Source: Acinetobacter lwoffii (GTDB lineage: Bacteria > Pseudomonadota > Gammaproteobacteria > Pseudomonadales > Moraxellaceae). Taken from it: a DNA stretch of 64,000 nucleotides. The translations under genes and the position numbers were made by a program. Under the pieces are notes generated by a model. It had not been told where the DNA came from and ran no database searches. It saw only the letters and a program-made list of their open reading frames with translations. This document shows, piece by piece, positions 16,134 to 26,486 of this stretch (the first letter of the stretch is position 1; each line of letters opens with the position of its first letter). The DNA is taken from contig NZ_CP059081.1 of assembly GCF_015602705.1 (NCBI RefSeq), positions 1,125,702 to 1,189,701 on the forward strand. The letters are read 5' to 3'.

Positions 16134-19100
16134 GTGGGTGTTTTCTCTGTGCAGAGTCATTTAAATGTAGATCAATGGATAATGGCGCGTGACCGTCACC
16201 GTTTAAATCGACTGAAAAAGGGGAAAGACGCAGATGCCAAGCAGTATCAGGAATTATTTGAAAAATCCAATCTGAAAGTACGGCAACAGCTTGAACGTCT
16301 TCCGAACATCAAGCTAAATCAGGATCTGCCGGTAACCCAGTATGCTGACAAGCTGATTACCGCGATTCAAAAGCATCAGGTTATTATTGTAGCTGGTGAA
16401 ACCGGTTCTGGTAAAACCACCCAGTTACCGCAAATTGCTATGCTGGCTGGACGTGGCCTGACCGGAATGATCGGACATACCCAGCCGCGTCGACTGGCAG
16501 CCCGCAGCGTATCACAGCGTATTGCCGAAGAAGTTGGCGAAAAACTCGGTGAATCAATTTCCTTTAAAGTACGTTTTACGGAACAGGGTTCACAAGACTC
16601 AATTGTGCGTTTGATGACAGACGGTATTTTACTGGCCGAACTGACGCATGACCGATACCTGACCAAATATGACACGATTATTATTGATGAAGCGCATGAA
16701 CGTTCACTGAATATCGACTTCATTATGGGTTATCTGAAGCAACTGTTGCCGCGTCGTCCCGATCTGAAAGTCATCATTACTTCAGCAACCCTGGATGTAA
16801 ACCGTTTTAGCAGTTACTTTAATGGTGCACCAATTTTTGAAGTGGAAGGCCGCAGCTTCCCGGTAGAGCTGCGTTATCGCCCGATCTCGGAAATGAGCAT
16901 TGGCGGTAGTGATGATGATGAGTTTGATGATTTTGAAGAAAACCTGCCTCGCGCTGTGGTCAAAGCAGTCGAAGAATGCTTTCAGGATGCACAGGAAAAA
17001 GGTCATCCCGAACATGCCGATATCCTGATTTTTGCCAGTACCGAGCAGGAAATTCGCGAGTTACAGGAAACCCTGATCAAACATGGGCCACGCCACACGG
17101 AAGTATTAACTTTATATGCGCGTCTGGCGCTGGCCGAACAGCAGAAAATCTTTAATCCTTCTGGTGGCGGGCGACGCATTATTATTGCCACCAACGTAGC
17201 AGAAACAGCTTTAACCGTTCCGAATATCCGGTATGTGATTGATAGCGGTTTTGCCCGTATTTCGCGTTATAACTATCGTTCACGGGTGCAACGTCTACCA
17301 ATTGAAGCCGTTTCTCAGGCAGCCGCGAACCAGCGTAAAGGTCGTTGTGGTCGTATTGCGCCGGGTGTCTGTATACGCCTGTATTCTGAAGATGATTTCC
17401 TCAGCCGTCCAGAGTTTACCGAACCGGAAATCAAGCGAACCAACCTGGCATCTGTAATTTTGCAGATGCAAAGTCTGGGGCTGGGTTCACTCGAAGACTT
17501 CGACTTCATTGAGCCACCAGATCACCGTCTGGTGAATGATGGACGTAAGTTGCTCATTGAGCTGGGGGCTTTATCCGAGAAAAAACTTGAGCTTACCAAA
17601 ATCGGTTATCAAATGGCGAAAATGCCAATTGACCCGCGTTTAGCCCGTATGATTCTCGGTGGGGCACATTTTGGCGTGCTGAATGAGGTTCTGGTGATTG
17701 TGGCAGCACTTGCGGTGCAAGATCCACGTGAACGTCCTGCGGATAAACAGATGCAGGCAGATCAGAAACATGCCTTGTTCCGTGAAGCTGATTCTGATTT
17801 CCTGTTCTATATCAAGCTCTGGGAGACGCTGCACAATAACCGCGAAAGCATGAGTGAAAATAAGCGCCGTACTTTTGCGCGTAATCACTTCCTGAGCTGG
17901 CTGCGTCTGCGTGAATGGAAGAAAACTCATGAGCAGCTGGTGGAGTTGGCTAAGGGTTTAAAACTGTCATTTAATGAAAAGAAAGCCAGTTATGAAAATC
18001 TGCACCGTGCCTTGTTGACCGGTCTCTTATCGTTTATCGCCAACAAGACCGATGAGCGTAATGTTTTTATGGCGGTGCGTCAGCAAAAAGCACGGATTTT
18101 CCCGGCATCGACTTTGCACAAGACCAATACCCCGTGGGTCATGGCCTTTGAGATGGTGGAAACTTCTCAGGTATATTTACGCACCCTGGCCAAGATTGAA
18201 CCAGAATGGATTCTGCTGGCGGCACGTGACTTGCTCAAGCATCATTATTTTGAACCGCACTGGTCGAAAAAAGCCGGTGTGGTGAATGCTTATGACCAGA
18301 TTTCCTTGTTCGGTCTGATTATTGAGCCGAAACGCCCGATTAATTATGAAAAAGTGGATCAAGAAGCTGCACATGAAATTTTCTTACGCGATGCTTTAAC
18401 TACTGGTCATCTGGGTATTAGTCCGCCATTTTTAAAGCATAACCTGCTCAAACTGGAAGAAGTAGAGCGGGTTGAAGATAAATTGCGCCGTCGTGATCTG
18501 GTGGTTGATGAAGAAACCATTTACCAGTTCTATGCCTCGAAAGTGCCGCCTGAAGTGGCCAGCCGTCGTACTTTTGAAGACTGGCGTGCCACGGTTGAGC
18601 CTCAGAATCCGCGTTATTTATTTGTCGATGATGATGCGCTATGGCTGAATGACCGGCCGACGACACAACAATTTCCGGACTATTTGCACAATGGTAGCCT
18701 GCGTCTGGCTGCAACCTATCGTTTTGACCCGAGTCATGATGAAGATGGCGCGACAGTTAAAATTCCCCTGCAAGCCTTAGCCCAGGTCGATGAAGGTATC
18801 TGGTCATGGGGGATTCCGGGTTGGCGTCTGGATCTGATTGAAGCATTGCTAAAAGCTTTGCCGAAGGATAAGCGCCGTAATCTGGTGCCGATTCCGGATA
18901 CTGCACAAAAACTCATAGCAAAAGTAGATGCGCAGGATTTACAGAAACATATTTTTAGTTTCTTGGCATTCCAGTTGCGAGGCGATCAAATCACGGAGAA
19001 AGATTTCAGCTTTGACCGGGTCGATCAGTATCTGTTGCCTTTTATTAAAGTTACTGATGAAAAAGGCCGTGTCATTGAACAAGGGCGTGATCTTGCTGAG

Positions 19101-20003
19101 CTGAAAGCGCGCTGTCGGACTGAAACGCATAGTCCGGTCAAACAGCTTAAAGGTGAATTTAAAACCTTCCCGGAAAGCTTTGTATTTGAAGCCTCACAAA
19201 AAGTCACCGGTGTCGTGGTCAAGCAGTACCAGGCGCTGGTTCCGACTAAAGCTTTTTCTGCCCTGGAGCAGAAAGATGAATCGGGTGTGGTGATTCAGAC
19301 TTTTAATGATCAGGCTGAAGCGATCAAAAAACATCGTGAAGGAGTGATCCGACTGGTGCATATGCAACTCGGAGACTTGACCCGCCAGTTGAAAAAACAG
19401 ATTTCCAAACCTCTGGCGCTGGCTTATTCACCACTCGGTGATAAGGCACAACTGGAACAAATGTTAGTTTATGCCACACTGCACATGTCTATTAATGAAT
19501 TACCTGTCAATGCGCAAGAGTTCCAAAAACTGGTTGAAGATGTAAAAAAATCTTTCTTGACTTATGGCCAAGTTGCCCTGAAAGAGATCACGGATATTTA
19601 TATCCAGTGGCAGGAAATCCGCCGGAAATTATTGGTTTTAGATCATTCTGTGTTTGAAAAAAATATCAATGATATTGAAGATCAACTTGATTTAATGAGC
19701 CTTTCTGACTTTGTGTATCGTAAACCTTCCGATGTATGGATCGAATTTCCACGTTATTTGAAAGCCTTGATCTTGCGTTTGGAGCGCTTGCCCAATAATC
19801 TACAAAGGGACAATTCCGCCATTGACCAAATTGATCAATGGATGGAAAAATTATTCAAGTTTAAAGATGACCCTCGCCTGAAAGAATTGTATTTCATGGT
19901 CGAGGAGTTAAGAATCTCATTGTTTTCACAACCGATGAAAACAAAAGCACCTGTGTCTCCAACTCGCTTGCAAAAAGTATGGGATCGTCTTGGAATCAGT
20001 TAA
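16134..20003 (+). CDS. hrpA: ATP-dependent RNA helicase HrpA
   Basis: A DEAH-box RNA helicase of about 1289 residues, the usual HrpA length. Motif I GETGSGKT is at 88-95, motif II DEAH at 185-188, motif III SAT follows, and motif VI is QRKGRCGR. The helicase-associated and OB-fold regions and the long HrpA-specific C-terminal DUF3418 part follow. HrpA has been implicated in rescue of collided or stalled ribosomes in E. coli. The start is uncertain: GTG at 16134, GTG at 16149, or ATG at 16182, which gives MARDRHRLNR. Confidence 0.95.
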   Translation: MGVFSVQSHLNVDQWIMARDRHRLNRLKKGKDADAKQYQELFEKSNLKVRQQLERLPNIKLNQDLPVTQYADKLITAIQKHQVIIVAGETGSGKTTQLPQIAMLAGRGLTGMIGHTQPRRLAARSVSQRIAEEVGEKLGESISFKVRFTEQGSQDSIVRLMTDGILLAELTHDRYLTKYDTIIIDEAHERSLNIDFIMGYLKQLLPRRPDLKVIITSATLDVNRFSSYFNGAPIFEVEGRSFPVELRYRPISEMSIGGSDDDEFDDFEENLPRAVVKAVEECFQDAQEKGHPEHADILIFASTEQEIRELQETLIKHGPRHTEVLTLYARLALAEQQKIFNPSGGGRRIIIATNVAETALTVPNIRYVIDSGFARISRYNYRSRVQRLPIEAVSQAAANQRKGRCGRIAPGVCIRLYSEDDFLSRPEFTEPEIKRTNLASVILQMQSLGLGSLEDFDFIEPPDHRLVNDGRKLLIELGALSEKKLELTKIGYQMAKMPIDPRLARMILGGAHFGVLNEVLVIVAALAVQDPRERPADKQMQADQKHALFREADSDFLFYIKLWETLHNNRESMSENKRRTFARNHFLSWLRLREWKKTHEQLVELAKGLKLSFNEKKASYENLHRALLTGLLSFIANKTDERNVFMAVRQQKARIFPASTLHKTNTPWVMAFEMVETSQVYLRTLAKIEPEWILLAARDLLKHHYFEPHWSKKAGVVNAYDQISLFGLIIEPKRPINYEKVDQEAAHEIFLRDALTTGHLGISPPFLKHNLLKLEEVERVEDKLRRRDLVVDEETIYQFYASKVPPEVASRRTFEDWRATVEPQNPRYLFVDDDALWLNDRPTTQQFPDYLHNGSLRLAATYRFDPSHDEDGATVKIPLQALAQVDEGIWSWGIPGWRLDLIEALLKALPKDKRRNLVPIPDTAQKLIAKVDAQDLQKHIFSFLAFQLRGDQITEKDFSFDRVDQYLLPFIKVTDEKGRVIEQGRDLAELKARCRTETHSPVKQLKGEFKTFPESFVFEASQKVTGVVVKQYQALVPTKAFSALEQKDESGVVIQTFNDQAEAIKKHREGVIRLVHMQLGDLTRQLKKQISKPLALAYSPLGDKAQLEQMLVYATLHMSINELPVNAQEFQKLVEDVKKSFLTYGQVALKEITDIYIQWQEIRRKLLVLDHSVFEKNINDIEDQLDLMSLSDFVYRKPSDVWIEFPRYLKALILRLERLPNNLQRDNSAIDQIDQWMEKLFKFKDDPRLKELYFMVEELRISLFSQPMKTKAPVSPTRLQKVWDRLGIS

Positions 20004-20033
20004 GATATAGGTAATTCAGATAAGGAATTTTAC

Positions 20034-21143
20034 ATGGGCATCCGCATTACGGGTACTGGCTTATTCCATCCGGAACATGTCATCACCAATGAAGAATTAG
20101 TTGAAAGTTTAAATGCTTATGTGGAACTGTTTAATCACGAAAATGCTGACAAAATCGCTGCAGGCGAAGTTGAAGCGCGTCGTGGTTCTAGCGCAGACTT
20201 TATTGAAAAAGCATCTGGCGTACAACGCCGTTATGTCGTAGAAAAATCAGGTATTCTTGATCCAAAACGCTTACGTCCTAATTTACGTGAACGTGCAGAT
20301 GATGAAATTTCACTGCAAGCAGAATGGGGCGTAATCGCAGCCAAACAGGCGATGGAAAATGCCGGTGTGACTGCCGAAGACATTGATATCGTGATCTTGT
20401 CATGCTCGAATTTGCAACGTGCTTATCCTGCCGTAGCGATCGAGATTCAAACCGCTCTAGGTATCAAAGGCTATGCCTATGACATGAACGTGGCGTGTTC
20501 TGCAGCAACATTTGGTCTGAAACAGGCTTATGATGCGATCAAAGCAGGCGCGCGCCGTGTGTTATTGGTGAATGTGGAAATTACCTCTGCACATACCGAT
20601 TTCCGTTCACGTGACTGTCACTTTATTTTTGGTGATGTGGCAACCGCTTCAATTATTGAAAATACCGACAGCAAAACCGGTTTTGAAATTCTGGATTCTG
20701 AGTTGTTTACCCAGTTCTCGAATAACATCCGCAATAACTTTGGTTTCTTGAATACCTCTGAAAATGCTGACATTGACGACAAACGTTTCCGTCAGGATGG
20801 TCGTAAGGTATTTAAAGAAGTCTGTCCACTGGTTGCGAAAATGATTACTGCGCAACTGGAAAAGAATCAGATTGAGCCGACAGGTGTTAAACGCTTCTGG
20901 TTACACCAGGCCAATGCCAGCATGAATGAACTGATCCTGAAACTGGTGGTTGGTAAAGAAAATGCCAAACCTGGTCTGGTACCGATCATTCTGAACGAGT
21001 TTGCCAACACTTCTTCTGCCGGGGTGATCATTGCCTTGCATCGTACTGCACATGAAGTTGAAGATGGTGAATACGGCGTGTTGTGTTCATTTGGTGCGGG
21101 TTATTCAGTAGGTTCGATTCTGGTCCAAAAACGCGTGGCATAA
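20034..21143 (+). CDS. Beta-ketoacyl-ACP synthase III-like enzyme
   Basis: A 369-residue thiolase-fold ketosynthase of the FabH type. The catalytic triad is C155 in NVACSAAT, H291 in WLHQANAS and N325 in EFANTSSAG. It is about 50 residues longer than E. coli FabH, with an insertion near residues 30-90. This divergent type in gamma-proteobacteria may use medium-chain acyl-CoA rather than acetyl-CoA, but chain length cannot be read from sequence. It does not sit in a plsX-fabD-fabG cluster. Instead a putative acyltransferase follows 26 bp downstream. Confidence 0.88.
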   Translation: MGIRITGTGLFHPEHVITNEELVESLNAYVELFNHENADKIAAGEVEARRGSSADFIEKASGVQRRYVVEKSGILDPKRLRPNLRERADDEISLQAEWGVIAAKQAMENAGVTAEDIDIVILSCSNLQRAYPAVAIEIQTALGIKGYAYDMNVACSAATFGLKQAYDAIKAGARRVLLVNVEITSAHTDFRSRDCHFIFGDVATASIIENTDSKTGFEILDSELFTQFSNNIRNNFGFLNTSENADIDDKRFRQDGRKVFKEVCPLVAKMITAQLEKNQIEPTGVKRFWLHQANASMNELILKLVVGKENAKPGLVPIILNEFANTSSAGVIIALHRTAHEVEDGEYGVLCSFGAGYSVGSILVQKRVA

Positions 21144-21169
21144 TCCGGAGTAGATAGGGAGCAGACAGC

Positions 21170-21922
21170 TTGCAGGTCAAACATGATGGGCAATGGATTA
21201 GACGCTTAAGTGCCTTATCCAAATTATATTTTACCCCTACCTTTTTAGGGGCTGAATATATTGATGCCAGTCGGCCTGCAATGTATGTCGGTAATCATTC
21301 CATGTACGGCATCTTTGATTCGCCGATGCTGATTGATTATCTCTATAACGAACATAAAGTGGCTGTGGTCAGTATTGCGGATCATAGCCATTTTTATGTA
21401 CCGTTATGGCGTGAAGCCGTGAAGAAGTTTGGGGCAGTCGATGGCATCCAGCATTATGTACGTGCTGTGATGCAGCAGGGTTATTCCATTCTGGTCTTTC
21501 CGGGAGGTGGACGCGAAGTACTCAAACGTCAGGGTGAACAGTATCAACTGATCTGGAAGCAACGCTACGGATTTTTAAAGCTGGCTCAGGAATTCAACTA
21601 TGATATTGTCCCTTTTGCTGCGCTTGGTGGGGATGAAGTCTATGAGATTGGCTTTGATGCCAATAAGATCATCCAGCATAAATATTTTCAAAAACTCCTC
21701 AAAGTACCACAACTCAATAAATTATTACGTCAGGGCGATGTGATTCCATCTTTGCCTAAACGATTATTCCCAAAACGCCTGCCATTTTATTTTCAGTTTA
21801 TGCCGCGACAATCGATTGCTCAGGTTCAGACTCAGGAAGAGCTGATTGCATTTCGACACAGCTTGCAGCAACATATTTATACCGGCTTGGCCGAGCTTAA
21901 GGCGCTACGTCAGCAAGACTAA
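21170..21922 (+). CDS. Lysophospholipid acyltransferase family protein
   Basis: A 250-residue acyltransferase of the LPLAT superfamily. The active-site block is VGNHSMYGIFDSPML, with H43 and D50 spaced as in the DGAT/TMEM68-like branch rather than the HX4D of PlsC. LVFPGGGREV near residue 107 supplies the phosphate-side block. TTG at 21170 is the start, because an AGGGAG box sits eight bases before it and no in-frame ATG lies near the N-terminus. The 26-bp gap to the FabH-like gene suggests one transcript, with the ketosynthase and transferase acting on related acyl chains. Confidence 0.8.
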   Translation: MQVKHDGQWIRRLSALSKLYFTPTFLGAEYIDASRPAMYVGNHSMYGIFDSPMLIDYLYNEHKVAVVSIADHSHFYVPLWREAVKKFGAVDGIQHYVRAVMQQGYSILVFPGGGREVLKRQGEQYQLIWKQRYGFLKLAQEFNYDIVPFAALGGDEVYEIGFDANKIIQHKYFQKLLKVPQLNKLLRQGDVIPSLPKRLFPKRLPFYFQFMPRQSIAQVQTQEELIAFRHSLQQHIYTGLAELKALRQQD

Positions 21923-22118
21923 AAAAGAAAAATTCTTCCTGTAAAATCTAGGCTATGATCTATTGAAATGTTCTATTTTTAGCAATGAGGATGCATGGAC
22001 GGTTTTATAGTGCAAGTGATGCCATAATGTATTTTTAAGTGTTCACTGATTGGCGATCAAGGACTCAGCATGATCCAATATAAAAATAAGATGATTCTAA
22101 GATGACCGAGGTGTACGT

Positions 22119-24125
22119 ATGGAACAGGAAAGCTTGGTAGCATCTTTAAGGTTATTGGCACAACAATGTTTACGGATTTCTCCAGAGCTGAACCAGCTTT
22201 ATCTTGATCAGATGGCAATAATTGGTCATCTGAATGCACAAAATTTAATAAAAATTCAGCAGGATCAGTGCCGGATTGAATTGCTGGATGGTCTGTTTTA
22301 TATCCAGTTTCATACTCCCTATGTACTAGACTCTGGAGCTGCACCTGCTTTGGTTGACAGTCATTTTTATTTTCAGCAATGTAAGGCAGAAGCCCTGGAG
22401 GAATTCTTTTTACAGGATATCTATTTCCTGACTGGCGATTTAAAACCACAGCATTCGCTGTATTTACGCGACAAAGCCAAACAGTTACGTCAGCTTATCC
22501 TGGCTCAGGTTTATGCGTGGGTTAATGGCCTGGAACGGGTGTCCGAATTTCTGCAGCAAATGTCGATTGTTCAAGCTGAGATTATCGACCAGCAGCTGAT
22601 CAAGGCCGGGTTGTATACAGCACCTGTCATGCAAAACTTTATTCAGGATGAACAAGAGATTCCACAGCAGATTCTTGAAAGCTTGCAACAGGCTTTTTCT
22701 TTGGAGTGTCTACAGCAGGATGAATTCCTGTCGATCCAGTCATTGATGGACAGTCTGGATGAGTTCTGTTTTAGCGCCGCACAGTTTTTGCCTCCGGCAC
22801 TGTTCCGGATTATGTCGCTGTCTTTTGAAGAGCGCTTTAATCTGCATGAATTGAATGATCATACTGATGATATCTGTTTGCTATATCGGCATGCTGAGGA
22901 GCAAAGTAATTTGCTCGGTTTTGTCCGATTGATGAACCGGGACGTGTGGCATCGGGATGATTTATTATCCAAACGGAATTTCCTGGAAAATCATCCGTAT
23001 TTATGGCAGAAAAAAGTAGCCCGATTGCCACTATTTGATTGTCATCGTGCCGTGAACTGGATCTTCAAGCAACCGGCCGAGGTACTGGACTGGATCAGTA
23101 ATAATATCCAGCATAGCAGTGTACGCGTTGCAGTAACTGCCTTAAGTTTTGTAGACAGCCATCATATTCATCCCCAGATTATTTTGGCGACTTTGCAATA
23201 TTTTCAATATGTCTCGGCGCGACTGTTTATTCATAGCATGCATGAATATGCAATCCAGCATGACTGGTTTCAGCATCAGTATAATCAGGCGGTGGTATTA
23301 AAAGGCACACGCCAATCGATTGAGGATCAGCGGATTGCGATTAGCCCTTCAATTCTGTATCTGGACGAATGGATGGAGCTGCTGCGCAATGTGGTTAAAA
23401 TGGATGATCAGCTGACTAAAAAGGTTTACCTGAACTTGAGCCGGATGATGCAGGCTTATATGCAGCATTTATATAAAATTACGGCGCATTTACCCGATGA
23501 GGTTCTGGTGTATATTCAGCCTCAAAGCCAGCAGAACCGTGATTTCTATAATGTTCTGCACCGCTATCGCATTCCTTTTACTGAGTTCAGGCAGCTGTTT
23601 TATTTGCAAAGCGGGCATGTACGTGAGTCGCTTTTTGACAGTTATGTGCGTGACTATCTAGTAGAGTATTTTTCCAGTCATACAGAAATACCGAAAAACC
23701 TGAGCTGGACCAGTTTGTTTAATCAGGCGGTCGTCTGGCATGATCAGATTCAAAAGCAGGAAATGATCGCCAAGCTGAAAAAACAGTTTGCACTGGTGAA
23801 CTGGACACCAATCACTCAGGTTTCATTTTTACTGTATTTCAACTGGCGTTTTGAAGAGCTTAAAACTTTGGAGCGGATTTTAGAGGAATCTAAAATTTTC
23901 AGGAACTGTCTGGCGGCAAGCTATGCTCAGCAAATTGTGGAAGGGCAGTATGTGGCCTTTCGTATGTCTCATCCGGCTGTGCGTCTACCCTTGATCTTGG
24001 GGTGTCAATTGGTGAATGGACAGGTGATTTTTGATCAGCTGGAATATCCGAATAACCAGAAAGCAGAAGCTGAATACAGTAATATCGCCATGCATTTTAT
24101 TAACTGGCTCAACTTGCAGGCCTGA
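22119..24125 (+). CDS. Uncharacterised 668-residue protein with a PcfJ-like C-terminal region
   Basis: I do not recognise the first ~570 residues. They are rich in Q, H, L and aromatic residues, without signal peptide or membrane span, and look alpha-helical. The last ~90 residues (RNCLAASYAQQIVEGQYVAF through LPLILGCQL and a QLEYPNNQ block) resemble the PcfJ-like domain: an N-C pair followed by SYA, a beta stretch, then Q and N near the end. PcfJ-like proteins are known from plasmids and phages with no settled role. Here the gene sits among core genes, 90 bp before a Pif1-type helicase. The assignment is by pattern only. Confidence 0.6.
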   Translation: MEQESLVASLRLLAQQCLRISPELNQLYLDQMAIIGHLNAQNLIKIQQDQCRIELLDGLFYIQFHTPYVLDSGAAPALVDSHFYFQQCKAEALEEFFLQDIYFLTGDLKPQHSLYLRDKAKQLRQLILAQVYAWVNGLERVSEFLQQMSIVQAEIIDQQLIKAGLYTAPVMQNFIQDEQEIPQQILESLQQAFSLECLQQDEFLSIQSLMDSLDEFCFSAAQFLPPALFRIMSLSFEERFNLHELNDHTDDICLLYRHAEEQSNLLGFVRLMNRDVWHRDDLLSKRNFLENHPYLWQKKVARLPLFDCHRAVNWIFKQPAEVLDWISNNIQHSSVRVAVTALSFVDSHHIHPQIILATLQYFQYVSARLFIHSMHEYAIQHDWFQHQYNQAVVLKGTRQSIEDQRIAISPSILYLDEWMELLRNVVKMDDQLTKKVYLNLSRMMQAYMQHLYKITAHLPDEVLVYIQPQSQQNRDFYNVLHRYRIPFTEFRQLFYLQSGHVRESLFDSYVRDYLVEYFSSHTEIPKNLSWTSLFNQAVVWHDQIQKQEMIAKLKKQFALVNWTPITQVSFLLYFNWRFEELKTLERILEESKIFRNCLAASYAQQIVEGQYVAFRMSHPAVRLPLILGCQLVNGQVIFDQLEYPNNQKAEAEYSNIAMHFINWLNLQA

Positions 24126-24215
24126 CAGTTCAATACAGCTTGTTTTCCTCCATGACGCTTAACTTTTCCGCTAAAAATCGTTAGGCTATAGCCGTTCTTT
24201 TACGGTATTGCTCTT

Positions 24216-25931
24216 ATGAAACAGGAAACTGCCCTTAAGTTACTCAAAGCAGGAGAAAATGTCTTTTTAACCGGTTCTGCCGGTGCAGGAAAAACCTATA
24301 CGCTGAATCAATATATTAATTATTTAAAGGCACGTAAGGTCGCCGTCGCGATTACCGCATCGACCGGTATTGCAGCCACACACATGAATGGTATGACTAT
24401 TCATACCTGGGCAGGCATTGGCATTAAAGACTTTTTGTCTGAAGAAGACTTAAAGCGGATGAAAGAGCGCAAATACTTAAAAGAACATCTGGAAAATGCG
24501 CAAGTCCTGATTATTGACGAAATTTCAATGCTGCATGCCAAGCAGCTGAATCTGGTCAATCAGGTATTGAAATATTTCAAGGAAAGTGATGAAGCTTTCG
24601 GTGGTATTCAGGTGATTGTAGCAGGGGACTTTTTCCAGTTACCGCCAGTCGGTAAAAATGATGAGCGCAACCGCGACAAATTCTGCTTTATGTCGGATGC
24701 CTGGGTCGAAGCCAAGTTTCGCGTTTGCTACCTAACTGAGCAGCATCGTCAGGGCAATGATTATTTGAATGACATTCTGAATGCGATCCGTGCGCAGGCG
24801 ATTAGCCATGAACACCGCACTGCTTTACAGGCCACGCGACATCAAGAAATTGGTGATACCTATACGCGCCTGTATACGCATAATATGGATGTGGACAGTA
24901 TTAACTTTAAACATCTGAATGAAATTGACAATGATCCGCGCCAGTTTGATGCGCAGTGTGATGGCAATGAAAAGCTGATCGAGACTTTAAAATCGTCAGT
25001 GCGAGCGCCTGAAGCCTTAACCCTGAAAAAACATGCCAAAGTCATGTTTGTGAAAAACAACTTTGATATGGGTTATATCAACGGCAGTCTGGGCGAAGTG
25101 ATCAGTTTTGAAGAAGATGATGAATATGGTGTGCTGCCTAAAGTCAAACTGACCGATGGCACTACATTGGTGGTTGAGCCTGAAACCTGGTCGGTAGACA
25201 ATGAGGCCGGTAAAACCATTGCCAGTTTCCAGCAGATTCCATTGCGTCTGGCTTGGGCGATTACCATTCATAAATCACAAGGCATGACTTTGGAAGCCGC
25301 TGAAATTGATCTGAGTCATACCTTTGAAAAAGGCCAGGGCTATGTCGCCTTGTCCCGTTTAAAAAGCTTAAATGGCTTACGTTTAAAAGGCTTTAATGAA
25401 CAGGCTTTGGAGCTCGATAGTCTGGCGATTAAAGCCGATCGCCGTTTTCAGGAACTTTCTGATGAAGCCGAAGCGAATTTCGAAAATGTCGATTTGACTG
25501 CGCAGCACAAAGCCTTTATCCGACATTGTGGCGGGACTTTGAATGAAGTTGAAATCCAGCGCAATGAGAAGAAAATTGCCAAGAATGCTGGAAAACAAAG
25601 CTATGCCACTGCAACGTTAGATGAAACGCGTGAACTGTTTGAAGAAGGCTATGAAATTGCCGATATCGCGACTGAACGTGGTTTGACTCCGGCAACCATC
25701 ATCAATCATTTGGGACGTTTGCATAAAGAGCAGGGACTGGATATTTCAGTTGCCCATCCGGGTGAAGAGGTCGTGGAGCAGGTGCGCAAGATTTATAAAC
25801 GCTTGACCAAGCGTCAAAATTCGGAACATTTTAATGATGACGGTTCTATTAAGCTGCGTCCGATTGTGGAATTGACTACGCCTAAAATGGCTTATGACCA
25901 GGTGCGTCTAGCACTACTATTTGTAGAGTAA
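24216..25931 (+). CDS. Pif1-like SF1 DNA helicase with C-terminal helix-turn-helix
   Basis: A 571-residue AAA-type helicase. Motif I GSAGAGKT is at residues 20-27, motif Ia ITASTGIAA follows, motif II is IIDEISML near 100, motif III is AGDFFQLPPV and motif VI is GYVALSRLKS. This is the RecD/Pif1 pattern. Residues ~470-520 (ATLDETRELFEEGYEIADIA then LTPATIINHLGRLH) look like the HTH_40 winged helix also found at the end of some RecQ proteins. The likely role is unwinding of structured DNA or replication-fork support. It may be cotranscribed with the following GGCT gene. Confidence 0.88.
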   Translation: MKQETALKLLKAGENVFLTGSAGAGKTYTLNQYINYLKARKVAVAITASTGIAATHMNGMTIHTWAGIGIKDFLSEEDLKRMKERKYLKEHLENAQVLIIDEISMLHAKQLNLVNQVLKYFKESDEAFGGIQVIVAGDFFQLPPVGKNDERNRDKFCFMSDAWVEAKFRVCYLTEQHRQGNDYLNDILNAIRAQAISHEHRTALQATRHQEIGDTYTRLYTHNMDVDSINFKHLNEIDNDPRQFDAQCDGNEKLIETLKSSVRAPEALTLKKHAKVMFVKNNFDMGYINGSLGEVISFEEDDEYGVLPKVKLTDGTTLVVEPETWSVDNEAGKTIASFQQIPLRLAWAITIHKSQGMTLEAAEIDLSHTFEKGQGYVALSRLKSLNGLRLKGFNEQALELDSLAIKADRRFQELSDEAEANFENVDLTAQHKAFIRHCGGTLNEVEIQRNEKKIAKNAGKQSYATATLDETRELFEEGYEIADIATERGLTPATIINHLGRLHKEQGLDISVAHPGEEVVEQVRKIYKRLTKRQNSEHFNDDGSIKLRPIVELTTPKMAYDQVRLALLFVE

Positions 25932-25961
25932 TCATCAAAATGATGTTTAAGAGTTCTTAAG

Positions 25962-26288
25962 ATGCACAGTTTATTCGTATACGGCACGCTTCGTCCGCAG
26001 CAACCCAATGCCCATGTGATGGAACGGATTGGGGGAAGCTGGAAAGCCGGTTATATTCGTGGGCATTTGCAGCAGCGCGGTTGGGGTGCTGAGCTGGGCA
26101 GTCCGGGTATTCAGCTCAGTGATTCGGGAGAGACTGTTACCGGTTATGTATTCATATCCGAGAATCTCCCTAAATATTGGAATGAGCTGGATGTATTTGA
26201 AGGCGATGAATATCAACGTATTCCGGTTAAAGTATATTTGGAAAATGGTCAGATGGTAGAAAGTTTGGTCTATGCTTTGAAAGATTAG
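25962..26288 (+). CDS. Gamma-glutamylcyclotransferase-like protein (AIG2/GGCT family)
   Basis: A 108-residue protein starting MHSLFVYGTLRP, the signature loop of the GGCT fold (YGTLRP at 7-12). The catalytic acid is expected in LDVFEGDEYQR (E at about 85). Small bacterial members act on gamma-glutamyl amines or have unknown substrates. It lies 30 bp after the helicase gene on the same strand. Confidence 0.87.
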   Translation: MHSLFVYGTLRPQQPNAHVMERIGGSWKAGYIRGHLQQRGWGAELGSPGIQLSDSGETVTGYVFISENLPKYWNELDVFEGDEYQRIPVKVYLENGQMVESLVYALKD

Positions 26289-26345
26289 ACTGGTAGGTGT
26301 CATTTATTGAATTTCTGATTTTTATCAGGTCACCGCTTTTAAAAA

Positions 26346-26486
26346 TCATTCACTTTCCTTTGCTTTAATTTTGAAAGATCGAATTAATAAATATTCCGTT
26401 GATTTGATAGTATCTTCTGAGCAAGCCTGACGTACTGCGTTAGAGATTAGCGCAAGATAATCATCGGGCGATCTGCATATTTCCCG
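26346..26486 (-). pseudogene. Possible remnant of a small gene without a start codon
   Basis: A frame of 46 codons, beginning right after a TAA and ending in TGA, reads like a normal protein (DDYLALISNAVRQACSEDT). It has no ATG, GTG or TTG start in frame. A separate ATG with a different frame lies just upstream (MQRFLKNN), so a frameshift could have separated a start from this body. It might equally be chance. Without a comparison to related genomes I hold this weakly. Confidence 0.25.
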
